Below are positions 1 through 7,512 of a DNA stretch of 64,000 bases, in pieces. The notes below the pieces were generated by a model. It had not been told where the DNA came from. It ran no database searches and worked only from the letters and a program-made list of their open reading frames with translations. Position 1 is the first letter of the stretch. Every line of letters starts with the position of its first letter. This DNA is from Pelagibacterales bacterium SAG-MED22. Its GTDB lineage: Bacteria > Pseudomonadota > Alphaproteobacteria > Pelagibacterales > Pelagibacteraceae. Location of the stretch: assembly GCA_014653985.1 (NCBI GenBank), contig JACWDT010000002.1:111821-175820 (forward strand), read 5' to 3'. A program made the position numbers and the translations under genes.

Positions 1-697
1 GTGTAAAACTTACTTCAATTTTCTTCTTAGAAAATTTTTTTAACATCTGGTCAATTTCTGAATTATGACGATGATTTCCAACACCATAAGCACTTAAAGA
101 GTCATATAAATTTTTATTTTTATATTTTTTGTGAACACCTCTTCCAGCACCAGAATAACCTGATTTGGAGTCTACTATAATATTTGAAACTTTAATTAAA
201 TTTTTATTAATCAAAGGTATTAATGGCAAAAGTATAGATGTTGGATAACAACCTGGACTTGAGATAATATTATACTTTTTAAGTTCTTTTCTATTAATTT
301 CAGGTAGTGAATAGATACTTTTTTTTATAAGTTTAATTGCCCGATGCTTCTGTTTGTACCATTTTTTATATTCTGAAGCTTTTTCAAGTCTAAAATCTGC
401 AGCTAAATCAATTAATATATTTTTTTTATTTAAATATTTAGATATATCTTGAGCTTCTCCATTAGGTAAAGCTGTAAAAATTATATCAACATTATCTAAT
501 ATATTTTTATTAAATTTTCTTATTTTAGGTAATTTATATTTTGATAATGACTTTTCATAAAATGAAATACTCTTACCTACTGACGAATTACCACATAGAT
601 ATTTTATGTTTATATATTTGTGCTTAACTAATATCTTAATTAATTGAGTACCAATATATCCAGTTGATCCAGCGACTAACGCGTTAAGCTTAGGCAT
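1..697 (-). CDS. argC: N-acetyl-gamma-glutamyl-phosphate reductase, C-terminus cut by window edge
   Basis: ArgC carries out the NADPH-dependent reduction of N-acetylglutamyl phosphate in arginine synthesis. The visible 232 codons start at the ATG complementary to 695-697 and run off the left edge. They show the N-terminal nucleotide-binding motif GSTGYIG (about residues 10-16) and the catalytic cysteine, Cys150, in SSPGCYPTS, followed by the family motif KSGYSGAGRG. It lies 33 bases downstream of rpsI on the same strand, so it is probably the last gene of an rplM-rpsI-argC unit, an order common in alphaproteobacteria. The end of the gene is outside the window. Confidence 0.93.
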   Translation of the reverse strand, partial: MPKLNALVAGSTGYIGTQLIKILVKHKYINIKYLCGNSSVGKSISFYEKSLSKYKLPKIRKFNKNILDNVDIIFTALPNGEAQDISKYLNKKNILIDLAADFRLEKASEYKKWYKQKHRAIKLIKKSIYSLPEINRKELKKYNIISSPGCYPTSILLPLIPLINKNLIKVSNIIVDSKSGYSGAGRGVHKKYKNKNLYDSLSAYGVGNHRHNSEIDQMLKKFSKKKIEVSFT

Positions 698-730
698 TTT
701 ATATTATAACAGTTAAATATTAAAAAAAAA

Positions 731-1168
731 TTATCTTTTAGAGAATTGAAAGCTTCTTCTAGCTTTTCTTCTACCAGGTTTTTTCCTCTCAACTGCTCGA
801 GAATCTCTGGTGGTAAGTTTTTCGGTTTTTAATGTACCTTTTAAATTTTCATCAAATAAAACTAATGCTTTAGATATTCCATGAACCATTGCACCAGCTT
901 GGCCTGTCGGTCCGCCACCTTTGACACTACATCTAACGTCATAATCTGTAGACTGATTTATAATCTCAAAAGGTCTTGTAATTTGCATTTTATGTGTTAC
1001 ATCCGCAAAATAATCACTAAATAATTTGCCATTAACATATATTTTACCTGAACCTTTTTTTAACCAAACTTTAGCAATTGAAGTTTTTCTTCTACCAGTT
1101 GCATATTTACTGTCTTTAAAATCCAATTTAAGTTTAGGAGATTTTGGAGATGTTTGAGTGTTTTCCAT
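731..1168 (-). CDS. rpsI: 30S ribosomal protein S9
   Basis: S9 is a small-subunit head protein whose basic C-terminal tail reaches towards the P-site tRNA. The 145-residue product has the family start of the conserved part, YATGRRKTSIAKVWL (from about residue 22), the glycine-rich GGGPTGQAGA segment and the typical ending in Ser-Lys-Arg (FSKR). A non-conserved N-terminal extension of about 20 residues, rich in Ser, Pro and Lys, precedes it. It begins 1 base after the rplM stop, so the two are almost certainly co-transcribed and translationally coupled. Confidence 0.97.
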   Translation of the reverse strand: MENTQTSPKSPKLKLDFKDSKYATGRRKTSIAKVWLKKGSGKIYVNGKLFSDYFADVTHKMQITRPFEIINQSTDYDVRCSVKGGGPTGQAGAMVHGISKALVLFDENLKGTLKTEKLTTRDSRAVERKKPGRRKARRSFQFSKR

Positions 1169-1169
1169 A

Positions 1170-1628
1170 TTAATTTCTAGCTAAATTTTTACTATTCAAT
1201 TTATTTAATTCGATGACCGTAGGATTTTGAGCTGAATGCGGATGTGCATTGCCTGAATAAATTTTTAATTTAGTCAATTGTTTTCGACCCAAAACACCAC
1301 CAGGTAACATTCTCTTAACAGCGAGTTTTAGAGTTTCTCCAGGTTTTTTTTCATGGAGTTTTTCTGGTGTAGTAATTTTAATACCACCTGGATGGCCAGT
1401 GTGTCTGTAATATTTTTTATCTTGAAATTTGTTTCCTGTAAATTTTGCTTGTTCAATATTTTTAACCACAACAAAATCACCATCATCCATGTGTGGAGTG
1501 TAGGTTGTTTTATTTTTTCCTCTTATAATATTTGAAACAACTGTAGCTAATCTTCCAACAACAGCATTAGTTGCATCAATTTCAAACCAAGATGATGTTA
1601 TTTGATCTTTTTTAAGGAATTTTGTCAT
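1170..1628 (-). CDS. rplM: 50S ribosomal protein L13
   Basis: L13 is an early-assembly large-subunit protein. The 152 residues show WFEIDATNAVVGRLA near the N-terminus, the central HTGHPGG motif, the KRMLPGGVLGRKQL segment and the ending region GNAHPHSAQNP, all characteristic of L13. It is the first gene of the rplM-rpsI-argC unit. A near-consensus promoter lies immediately upstream; its predicted transcript would start only a few bases before this ATG, and no Shine-Dalgarno sequence is visible. Confidence 0.97.
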   Translation of the reverse strand: MTKFLKKDQITSSWFEIDATNAVVGRLATVVSNIIRGKNKTTYTPHMDDGDFVVVKNIEQAKFTGNKFQDKKYYRHTGHPGGIKITTPEKLHEKKPGETLKLAVKRMLPGGVLGRKQLTKLKIYSGNAHPHSAQNPTVIELNKLNSKNLARN

Positions 1629-1638
1629 TGTGCGAGGA

Positions 1639-1666
1639 TTAATACTATTATTAAAATCAATGTCAA
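1639..1666 (-). promoter_or_regulatory. Promoter for rplM-rpsI-argC
   Basis: Reading the minus strand, a perfect -35 TTGACA (1666-1661) is followed after 16 bases by TATTAA (1644-1639). The start of transcription would fall near 1632, about 4 bases before the rplM ATG at 1628. It is the closest match to the sigma-70 consensus I noticed in the window. It shares the gap with the divergent metY leader. Confidence 0.6.
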
Positions 1667-1710
1667 TTTTATATTTACCTTGAAAATAGCTCTTATTTTG
1701 ATAAAAAGAT

Positions 1711-1756
1711 AATGCCGATTTGATCCTATTGCGGGCTTTAAACTGCTAAAAAGGAA
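1711..1756 (+). promoter_or_regulatory. SAM-II riboswitch aptamer (first of a tandem pair)
   Basis: The sequence fits the SAM-II fold. P1 pairs GCC (1714-1716) with GGC (1734-1736). The loop carries the conserved ATTTGA (1718-1723). The pseudoknot pairs TTGC (1729-1732) with GC-U-AA (1745-1749) and TCCT (1724-1727) with AGGA (1752-1755). The 3' strand GCTAAAAAGGA is the hallmark of the class, which binds S-adenosylmethionine. It lies upstream of metY, a typical SAM-II target in alphaproteobacteria. No intrinsic terminator with a U-tract follows it, so how this copy acts is not evident. Pairings were made by eye. Confidence 0.8.
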
Positions 1757-1772
1757 TTTTCTAAAATTATCG

Positions 1773-1829
1773 GTAGGCATTTGAACTATATTGTGCGCCT
1801 TACATTAAGTTAAAGCACTAAAAAAGGAG
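1773..1829 (+). promoter_or_regulatory. SAM-V riboswitch aptamer overlapping the metY Shine-Dalgarno
   Basis: This second SAM aptamer matches SAM-V, a class described in marine bacteria including Pelagibacter. P1 pairs GGC (1776-1778) with GCC (1797-1799), extendable by the flanking GTA and TTAC with one bulge. The loop holds ATTTGA (1779-1784). The pseudoknot pairs TTGTGC (1791-1796) with GCAC-U-AA (1815-1821). The A-rich 3' strand runs straight into the ribosome-binding site AAGGAG (1824-1829), 6 bases before the metY ATG. SAM binding should therefore hide the ribosome-binding site and stop translation. Together with the upstream SAM-II element it forms a tandem arrangement. Confidence 0.85.
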
Positions 1830-1835
1830 CAAACT

Positions 1836-3164
1836 ATGAGTACTAAAAGAAACAACCCTGAAACTATTGCAATCCATGGTGGAGATTACAGAAGTGATCC
1901 TGCAACAAATGCAGTTGCTGTACCTATATATAGAACTACATCATATGAGTTTAACAGTACAGAGCATGCAGCTAATTTGTTTTCACTAAAAGAGTTTGGG
2001 AATATTTATACCAGAATAATGAATCCAACAAATGATGTATTAGAAAAAAGGATTGCTGCACTTGAAGGTGGTTTGTCTTGTGTAACGGTTTCATCAGGTC
2101 AAACAGCATCAACTTTTGCAGTATTAAATGTAGCTCAAGCGGGAGATAACATCGTAAGTTCCACTGATCTATATGGAGGCACTGTATCATTATTTAATAA
2201 CACGCTTAGTAAACTTGGAATAGAAATACGATATGCAGATCCAAGTGATCCTAAAAATTTTGAAAAACTAATTGATGATAATACCCGCGCCTTTTACGGT
2301 GAAACTCTGCCTAACCCATATTTAAGAGTTTTCCCTATTAAAGAAGTATCTGATATTGGAAGAAAATATAATATTCCTCTAATAATGGATAATACCGCTG
2401 CCCCTATTATTTGTAAGCCTATAGAGCATGGCGCTGCTGTAGTTATTCATTCATTGACAAAATATATCGGTGGACATGGAACTGCAATTGCTGGCAGTAT
2501 TGTTGATAGTGGAAATTTCGATTGGACAACTGATCCCAAAAGACAACCATTATTCAATGAACCTGATGCAAGTTATAATAATGTAATATGGGGAAAAGCA
2601 GTACCTGAAATGACAGGAGCCAACGTTCCTTTTTCTGTACGCGCTAGAGTTTGTTTGTTAAGGGATCTTGGTTCAGCCTGTCCTCCAGATAATGCTTTTG
2701 CAATCATACAAGGACTTGAGACTGTTGCTTTGAGAATGAAACAGCATTGTGAAAATGCTCAAAAGGTTGTTAATTTTTTGAAAAAACATAAAGAAGTAAC
2801 CAAAGTAATTTATTCAACTGAACATGATAAACATATCTCAGATAGAGCGAAACAATACTTAAAAGGTGGAAACGGACCAATGGTTGGCATCGAGCTTAAG
2901 GGTGGAATTGATGCTGGTAAGAGATTTATTGAGTCCTTAAAAATGTTTTATCATGTTGCTAATATTGGTGATGCTAGAAGTTTAGCTATACATCCAGCTA
3001 GTACAACTCACAGCCAATTAAATGAAAAAGAGCTAGCCGCATCTGGTGTAACTCAAAGTTATGTTAGACTATGCATAGGTATAGAACATATTGATGATAT
3101 TATTGAAGATTTAGATCAAGCTCTAAATAAATCTTCAAAGAGGAAACTTAAAGCAGTTAGTTAG
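1836..3164 (+). CDS. metY: O-acetylhomoserine sulfhydrylase (homocysteine synthase)
   Basis: A PLP enzyme of the Cys/Met metabolism family that makes homocysteine from O-acetylhomoserine and sulfide. The 442 residues show the family start ETIAIHGGDYRSDP, the YTRIMNPTNDVLEKRIAALEGG segment, the aspartate motif IMDNTAAP and the Schiff-base lysine Lys209 in HSLTKYIGGHG. Length and the long insertion after the lysine motif match the MetY branch better than MetB or MetC. A strong AAGGAG sits 6 bases before the ATG, inside the SAM-V aptamer, so expression should fall when SAM is plentiful. Its 3' end overlaps the convergent ctaA by 8 bases. Confidence 0.95.
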   Translation: MSTKRNNPETIAIHGGDYRSDPATNAVAVPIYRTTSYEFNSTEHAANLFSLKEFGNIYTRIMNPTNDVLEKRIAALEGGLSCVTVSSGQTASTFAVLNVAQAGDNIVSSTDLYGGTVSLFNNTLSKLGIEIRYADPSDPKNFEKLIDDNTRAFYGETLPNPYLRVFPIKEVSDIGRKYNIPLIMDNTAAPIICKPIEHGAAVVIHSLTKYIGGHGTAIAGSIVDSGNFDWTTDPKRQPLFNEPDASYNNVIWGKAVPEMTGANVPFSVRARVCLLRDLGSACPPDNAFAIIQGLETVALRMKQHCENAQKVVNFLKKHKEVTKVIYSTEHDKHISDRAKQYLKGGNGPMVGIELKGGIDAGKRFIESLKMFYHVANIGDARSLAIHPASTTHSQLNEKELAASGVTQSYVRLCIGIEHIDDIIEDLDQALNKSSKRKLKAVS

Positions 3165-4173
3165 TTCTTGTATTTATAAAGAAAAAATAAATAGAAGAGG
3201 TTACTAAAAAAATTGAGCTTACTTGGTGCGCAGCAGCAATATAAATTTGTGCACCAAGTAAAATAGTAAAAATTCCTAAAATAATCTGCAAGATTATAAA
3301 TAATCCTAAAATATTAACTGATCTATACAATTTATTTATTTTATTTTTATAGACTTTAAAAAATATCAATACATAAAAAAATCCAATTACATACGCTAGG
3401 TTTCTATGGATAAATTGAACTAATGATGGGTCACTAAAAACAGAAAATTTAAATAAATTTTCGATTTTGTTGTCATTTGGAAAATAGGTGCTTCCCATAA
3501 AAGGCCAAGAATTATAAATTTTGCCTGCATCCATTCCAGATACAAACGCACCGATCACAATTTGAATTAAAATTAAAACCAAAAATATCAATGGTATTAT
3601 TGAATTTATTCCCCCTGAAATATATTTATAATTTTGGTATTTTAAATAATTCCAAAAAATTAATGATAAAATCAAAAAAGCAACTAATAGATGAATAGAT
3701 AATCTAAAGTGACTAACGTCTACCCTATCAACCAAACCACTGCTAACCATATACCAACCTATAAAGCCCTGAAAACAAATAAGAAAAAATATAAAATATA
3801 AATTTAATATTTTTAAGATTTTTACTTTGAAGGAGAAATATATAAGTGGGATTAAATAGCACAAACCTATTAATCTCCCTAAAAATCTGTGAGCCCATTC
3901 CCACCAAAAAATTACTTTAAATTCTTGTAATGTCATGTTGAAATTTTGTAACTTAAACTCAGGTATTTCTTTGTATAAATTGAAATACAATATCCAATCA
4001 TTTTGGTTCAGAGGAGGAAGTAATCCAGAAAATAATTGCCATTCTGTTATTGAAAGACCAGAGTCAGTTAGTCTTGTTAAACCACCGACCACAATCATAA
4101 TAGAAATGATAATAAACATTGCAATCAACCAAATCGACAATTGATTGTTAATTTTTGGATTAATTGTGTACAT
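3157..4173 (-). CDS. ctaA: Heme A synthase (COX15/CtaA family)
   Basis: An inner-membrane heme O oxidase that makes heme A for cytochrome aa3 oxidase. The 338-residue protein is strongly hydrophobic, with about eight membrane segments. It shows the N-terminal GGLTRLTDSGLSITEW signature, then histidines in the four expected places: WEWAHRFLGRLIG (His95), RLSIHLLVAF, FIHRNLAYV and AAAHQVSS. These bind heme in the family. The protein is of the alphaproteobacterial/mitochondrial COX15 type. It is transcribed towards metY and overlaps its end; its 5' end diverges from the chorismate mutase gene across 43 bases. Confidence 0.94.
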   Translation of the reverse strand: MYTINPKINNQLSIWLIAMFIIISIMIVVGGLTRLTDSGLSITEWQLFSGLLPPLNQNDWILYFNLYKEIPEFKLQNFNMTLQEFKVIFWWEWAHRFLGRLIGLCYLIPLIYFSFKVKILKILNLYFIFFLICFQGFIGWYMVSSGLVDRVDVSHFRLSIHLLVAFLILSLIFWNYLKYQNYKYISGGINSIIPLIFLVLILIQIVIGAFVSGMDAGKIYNSWPFMGSTYFPNDNKIENLFKFSVFSDPSLVQFIHRNLAYVIGFFYVLIFFKVYKNKINKLYRSVNILGLFIILQIILGIFTILLGAQIYIAAAHQVSSIFLVTSSIYFFFINTRTN

Positions 4174-4216
4174 AGGCGCTTAAATATAATATTTTTTTGA
4201 TAATCCAAATATATAA

Positions 4217-4507
4217 ATGTCGCCTTTAAAAAGAAAAAAATTAGGTAAAATTAGAATTGAATTAGATAAACTTGATAATTCTCTCTTAAAATTAATAAAA
4301 AGAAGAACAAATCTTGTCAAAAAGGTTTTGGAATTAAAAGATAAAAAAAACCAAATTATTGATCAGAAAAGAATAAATATTATTTTAAGAAATATTAAGA
4401 AAAAATCAGTTAAAAATAAAATAGATCCAAAAATTACAAATAGAATCTGGAAGAATATGATTTGGGCTTATATTGAGTATGAGAAAAGAAACTTTAAAAA
4501 AAAATAG
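4217..4507 (+). CDS. Chorismate mutase, AroQ type
   Basis: A 96-residue, all-helical protein matching a stand-alone AroQ chorismate mutase, which turns chorismate into prephenate for Phe and Tyr synthesis. The first helix reads RIELDKLDNSLLKLIKRRTNLV, with the conserved arginine pair, followed by VLELKDKK and the DQKRI segment that starts the next helix. By eye, the position of the E. coli Glu52 seems to be Ile, so activity should be tested rather than assumed. It stands alone, and its TAG stop directly abuts the rpmG stop on the other strand. Confidence 0.8.
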   Translation: MSPLKRKKLGKIRIELDKLDNSLLKLIKRRTNLVKKVLELKDKKNQIIDQKRINIILRNIKKKSVKNKIDPKITNRIWKNMIWAYIEYEKRNFKKK

Positions 4508-4699
4508 TTATTTACTGTGTGGAGGCAATTTCTTCTCTACAAACATTTCATGTTTTCTTGTATCAGGATTATATTTTTTAGCTGAAAGTTTCACTTTAGC
4601 TTTTTCTCCTCCAGCTGGTTTTTTTACATAATAAAAGAATGAGCTATCAGGCTTAGCCTCAGGAACTAATCTTACTTTAACATGTGTTTTTTTTGCCAT
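4508..4699 (-). CDS. rpmG: 50S ribosomal protein L33
   Basis: A 63-residue L33: MAKKTHVKVRLVPEA, then FFYYVKKPAG and the C-terminal KKYNPDTRKHEMFVEKKL, which matches the family's KYDPVARKH signature. No zinc-binding CxxC pairs are present, so it is the zinc-independent form. It follows the merR-type gene by 1 base and is the last gene of the group that begins at 7028. Confidence 0.94.
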   Translation of the reverse strand: MAKKTHVKVRLVPEAKPDSSFFYYVKKPAGGEKAKVKLSAKKYNPDTRKHEMFVEKKLPPHSK

Positions 4700-4700
4700 A

Positions 4701-5063
4701 TTATTTTAACTTTTTTATTATTTTAGAAATTTTAACTAATTTATTTTTTAAATTCTCAGCTTTTATAGATTTATCTGCAATTTCGTCAAGCTTTAAAGAA
4801 ACTTCATTATTTAGGATCTTTTTTACACCATTAATTGTCATACCTTGGTCCTTTAAAAGAAACTTAACTTTCTTTAAAAGATTAATTGTTTTTTCATCAT
4901 AATATCTTCTGTTTGAGTTTAATATTTTGGGTTTAATTTGCTTAAATTGTGTTTCCCAAAATCTAATTATATGGGTTGGAAGAATGCCCTTTTTATTTAC
5001 TTGTAATTTTAATATTTTTGCAACTTCTCCAATAGTTTTGTAAGCACTTTCTGATTTATCCAT
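4701..5063 (-). CDS. MerR-family transcriptional regulator
   Basis: A 120-residue regulator with an N-terminal winged helix-turn-helix of MerR type: YKTIGEVAKIL (about 8-18), IIRFWETQF and NRRYYDEKTINLLKKVKFLL, with GMTINGVKKIL completing the DNA-binding domain. The remaining C-terminus is a short coiled coil with no evident effector domain or cysteines. It overlaps ihfA by 8 bases. The ihfA-merR pair is a recurrent alphaproteobacterial arrangement, but its target genes are unknown to me. Confidence 0.88.
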   Translation of the reverse strand: MDKSESAYKTIGEVAKILKLQVNKKGILPTHIIRFWETQFKQIKPKILNSNRRYYDEKTINLLKKVKFLLKDQGMTINGVKKILNNEVSLKLDEIADKSIKAENLKNKLVKISKIIKKLK

Positions 5064-5355
5064 TTTCTTTAATATTGATAAATTCTTTAAATTCTTTTGA
5101 CGGCTTAAATAAAACGACTTCTCTACTTGATATTACTTTTATCTCTTTAGTTTTGGGGTTTCTGCCTATTCTTGATTTTTTCTGTCTTATAGAAAAAGTA
5201 CCAAATTTTGATAATTTTAATTTTTTTTCAGATTTAATATTTTTTAATATTGTTGATAGAAAATCATCAATTAAGTTTTCTGAAATTTGCTTAGAGAAAC
5301 CAAGCTGCATATATACTAAATTAACTAAGTCTTTTTTAGTTAAATTTATTCTCAT
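5056..5355 (-). CDS. ihfA: Integration host factor alpha subunit
   Basis: A 99-residue DNA-bending protein of the HU/IHF family. It shows LTKKDLVNLVYMQLGFSK at the N-terminus and the beta-arm signature FGTFSIRQKKSRIGRNPKTKE, with the arm-tip RNPKT that intercalates DNA. The extra N-terminal residues and the neighbourhood (plsX upstream, merR downstream) favour IHF alpha over HU. Its start codon region follows the plsX stop by 1 base, implying coupling. Confidence 0.9.
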   Translation of the reverse strand: MRINLTKKDLVNLVYMQLGFSKQISENLIDDFLSTILKNIKSEKKLKLSKFGTFSIRQKKSRIGRNPKTKEIKVISSREVVLFKPSKEFKEFINIKENG

Positions 5356-5356
5356 C

Positions 5357-6358
5357 TTAAATATTATGCTTGATTTTTTCTATCAAATTACCTTTGACAA
5401 TTCTATGACAAACATCAAGTGAGTTTGAAAAGCCTATAAAATCAGTTCCACCATGACTTTTAACTACTGGTGAGTCTAGCCCAATAAAAATTGCACCATT
5501 GTACAATCTGGGATCAAGTCTTTTCTTGAATTTCTTTAAATTTGATATGTTTAATAATGATGAAATTTTACCCATAATATTTTCAGTCATTGTTTTCTTT
5601 AATTCACTGGTAATAAAATTTGCAGTTCCTTCAGCAGTTTTTAATGCAACATTTCCTGTAAAGCCATCTGAAACAATGACATTTACATTACCATCCATAA
5701 GATGGTTACCTTCAATATATCCTGCAAAGTTATAATTAACAGAATTTTTTTCATTTAAAATCTTATATGTTTCTTTTATTGTTTCATTTCCTTTTAGTTC
5801 TTCAGATCCAATATTTAATAACGCTACATTAGGTTTTTCATCAGGATATAGTGAGGTGTATAAAGAAGCACCCATTATAGAAAAATCTAACAAATTTTTT
5901 GAACTACATTCAATATTTGCACCTAAATCTAATACTACACTCATACCTTTTTTATTTGGCCAAAGTGCTGACAAAGCTGGTTTGTCAATATTTTCAATCA
6001 TTTTTAAATTTAGTTTAGCAACCACTAATAAAGCCCCCGTGTTACCAGCTGATATAATTATATCAGCCTTCTTTTCTTTAACACTCTGAATTGCAAGCCA
6101 CATACTAGTTTCTTTACCCCTCTTTGCTCCTTCTAAAGGACTATCGGTGCTTTTGATTACTTTATCGGTATGAATAATTTCATAAAATTTACTATCAATT
6201 TTATTTTTAATTAATTCTGAGATTTGATTTTGGTCACCAAAAATTTTATAAAAAACATTTTTATTCGATTTATTATTTAAAATAATTCCATCGATAATTT
6301 TTTTTGGTGAATCATCACCTCCCATTGCATCAACTGCAATTTTAATCGAATCTGACAT
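5357..6358 (-). CDS. plsX: Phosphate acyltransferase PlsX
   Basis: PlsX makes acyl phosphate from acyl-ACP, the acyl donor for PlsY in phospholipid synthesis; plsY is also in this window (42385). The 333 residues begin IKIAVDAMGGDDSP, the family signature, and include IISAGNTGALLVVAKL, LDLGANIECSS, LLNIGSEELKGN, GYIEGNHLMDG and VSDGFTGNVALKTAEG. It lies between rpmF and ihfA. The fabH gene usually found next to plsX is absent from this spot. Confidence 0.96.
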   Translation of the reverse strand: MSDSIKIAVDAMGGDDSPKKIIDGIILNNKSNKNVFYKIFGDQNQISELIKNKIDSKFYEIIHTDKVIKSTDSPLEGAKRGKETSMWLAIQSVKEKKADIIISAGNTGALLVVAKLNLKMIENIDKPALSALWPNKKGMSVVLDLGANIECSSKNLLDFSIMGASLYTSLYPDEKPNVALLNIGSEELKGNETIKETYKILNEKNSVNYNFAGYIEGNHLMDGNVNVIVSDGFTGNVALKTAEGTANFITSELKKTMTENIMGKISSLLNISNLKKFKKRLDPRLYNGAIFIGLDSPVVKSHGGTDFIGFSNSLDVCHRIVKGNLIEKIKHNI

Positions 6359-6375
6359 TTTATTGGAATATTATA

Positions 6376-6558
6376 CTATTCTTTTGGGTCTAAAACTTTT
6401 CTTCCCTTATACATGCCAGTTTTTAAATCTAGATGATGAGATAATCTATATTCACCAGATTTTTTATCTTCGACTATGTTTTTAGTTGAATATTTCATAG
6501 TTTGAGCCCTTCTCATCCCAGTTCGGGAAGGGGTTTGTTTTCGTTTTGGTACAGCCAT
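6376..6558 (-). CDS. rpmF: 50S ribosomal protein L32
   Basis: A 60-residue L32: [18 protein letters not shown], then the central [19 protein letters not shown]. There are no zinc-ligand cysteines, as in many alphaproteobacteria. It lies 17 bases upstream of plsX, the widely conserved rpmF-plsX pairing, and 2 bases after the putative bc1-chaperone gene. Confidence 0.94.
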   Translation of the reverse strand: MAVPKRKQTPSRTGMRRAQTMKYSTKNIVEDKKSGEYRLSHHLDLKTGMYKGRKVLDPKE

Positions 6559-6560
6559 AA

Positions 6561-7028
6561 TTAGAGGTTACTTACACTTTTTAAATAAGAATTCAAAGTT
6601 TTTTTTGACAAATCATCATTAAAATTTTCAAAATAATCAAGTAAATATTCAATATTTCCAAAATCACTTAAAAAAATTGAAATTTTTTTTAATTTATCAG
6701 ATTTGGACAAATCCTCCCAAAAATGTATCTCAGAAACCATTGAGTGGAATAAATTTATATAATCTTTCATTTTTTTATTAATAGATTGGTCACCATAACC
6801 AATTTCTCTAATACTCAGCTCAAGTTGACGAAAATTAAAATCATAAATTTCCTGTAAGACAGTCTTATTTTCATTATTTTTGTAATTTTTTAGAAAAAAA
6901 GAAAAATGAAGTAAAAATAAGGTTAATCGATCAGAAAAGTTATCCTCTCTATTTAAATTTTTATACAACTCTTTATTTCTAGTGAAATTTATAAAATTGT
7001 TATAAATATGAATATAATTATTTTTCAT
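6561..7028 (-). CDS. Ubiquinol-cytochrome c chaperone-like protein
   Basis: A 155-residue helical protein that matches the ubiquinol-cytochrome c chaperone family (CBP3/UQCC1-like). Family members help assemble cytochrome b of complex III. The recognisable core is [15 protein letters not shown] (about 32-46) followed by [23 protein letters not shown] and [15 protein letters not shown], matching the family pattern of a phosphoryl-free helical domain with REMGVGD. Gene order also fits: in alphaproteobacteria this gene commonly sits head to head with a BamE/OmlA lipoprotein gene, as here. No membrane segment is seen. The assignment is by motif memory only. Confidence 0.72.
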   Translation of the reverse strand: MKNNYIHIYNNFINFTRNKELYKNLNREDNFSDRLTLFLLHFSFFLKNYKNNENKTVLQEIYDFNFRQLELSIREIGYGDQSINKKMKDYINLFHSMVSEIHFWEDLSKSDKLKKISIFLSDFGNIEYLLDYFENFNDDLSKKTLNSYLKSVSNL

Positions 7029-7512
7029 GATAAATATATTATATATAATTATTTTTTCATTAATAGTTGCTAATTGCTCTCTTAAACCTGTGGTAAAACA
7101 TCATGGAGTTCCTTTTTTGGAAAAAAAACAAGCATCTTTAATTTTAAATGAAAGCAATGCCAATGATATAAGAAAAATTTTGGGTAACCCATCTACTCAA
7201 AGCAAGTTTGATAATGATGTTTGGATTTATATTGAAAGAAGACAAACACAATCTGAATTAAAAAAATTTGGTAAAATGAAAATAAACAAAAACGATATTT
7301 TAGTACTTGAAATTGATAGCTATGGGATTTTAAAAAAAAAACAATTTTATAATTTAAATGATATGGAAAATATTAAAGTTGTCAAAAATACTACAGATGA
7401 TAAGTTTGAGACAAACTCATTTATATATGATTTTCTATCTAGTATGCGACAAAAAGTTAATGACCCACTTGGACAGAGGGCCAAAAAACGTAGAGAAATT
7501 AGCCAGCGATAA
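7027..7512 (+). CDS. BamE/SmpA-like outer-membrane lipoprotein
   Basis: A 161-residue protein with an N-terminal hydrophobic signal (about 4-15) ending in the lipobox-like VANC, with Cys17 the expected lipid-attachment site; Asn at -1 is not the usual Gly or Ala. The mature part has the BamE-type motif [30 protein letters not shown], where family members have a helix, then G-x-P and a beta strand. BamE stabilises the BAM complex that inserts outer-membrane proteins. It starts head to head with the chaperone-like gene, sharing the bases CATG, and overlaps hppA by 14 bases at its end. Confidence 0.8.
   Translation: MINILYIIIFSLIVANCSLKPVVKHHGVPFLEKKQASLILNESNANDIRKILGNPSTQSKFDNDVWIYIERRQTQSELKKFGKMKINKNDILVLEIDSYGILKKKQFYNLNDMENIKVVKNTTDDKFETNSFIYDFLSSMRQKVNDPLGQRAKKRREISQR

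Noticed and set aside
703..708. Perfect TATAAT (minus strand) in the rpsI-argC gap, a possible argC promoter
   Set aside because: It ends 5 bases before the argC ATG, so transcription would start inside the coding region, and no -35 is seen at the right spacing.
1755..1768. AATTTT-CT-AAAATT inverted repeat between the two SAM aptamers, a possible terminator
   Set aside because: Only A-T pairs, a loop too small for a full stem, and no following U-tract. It is expected by chance in DNA this AT-rich.
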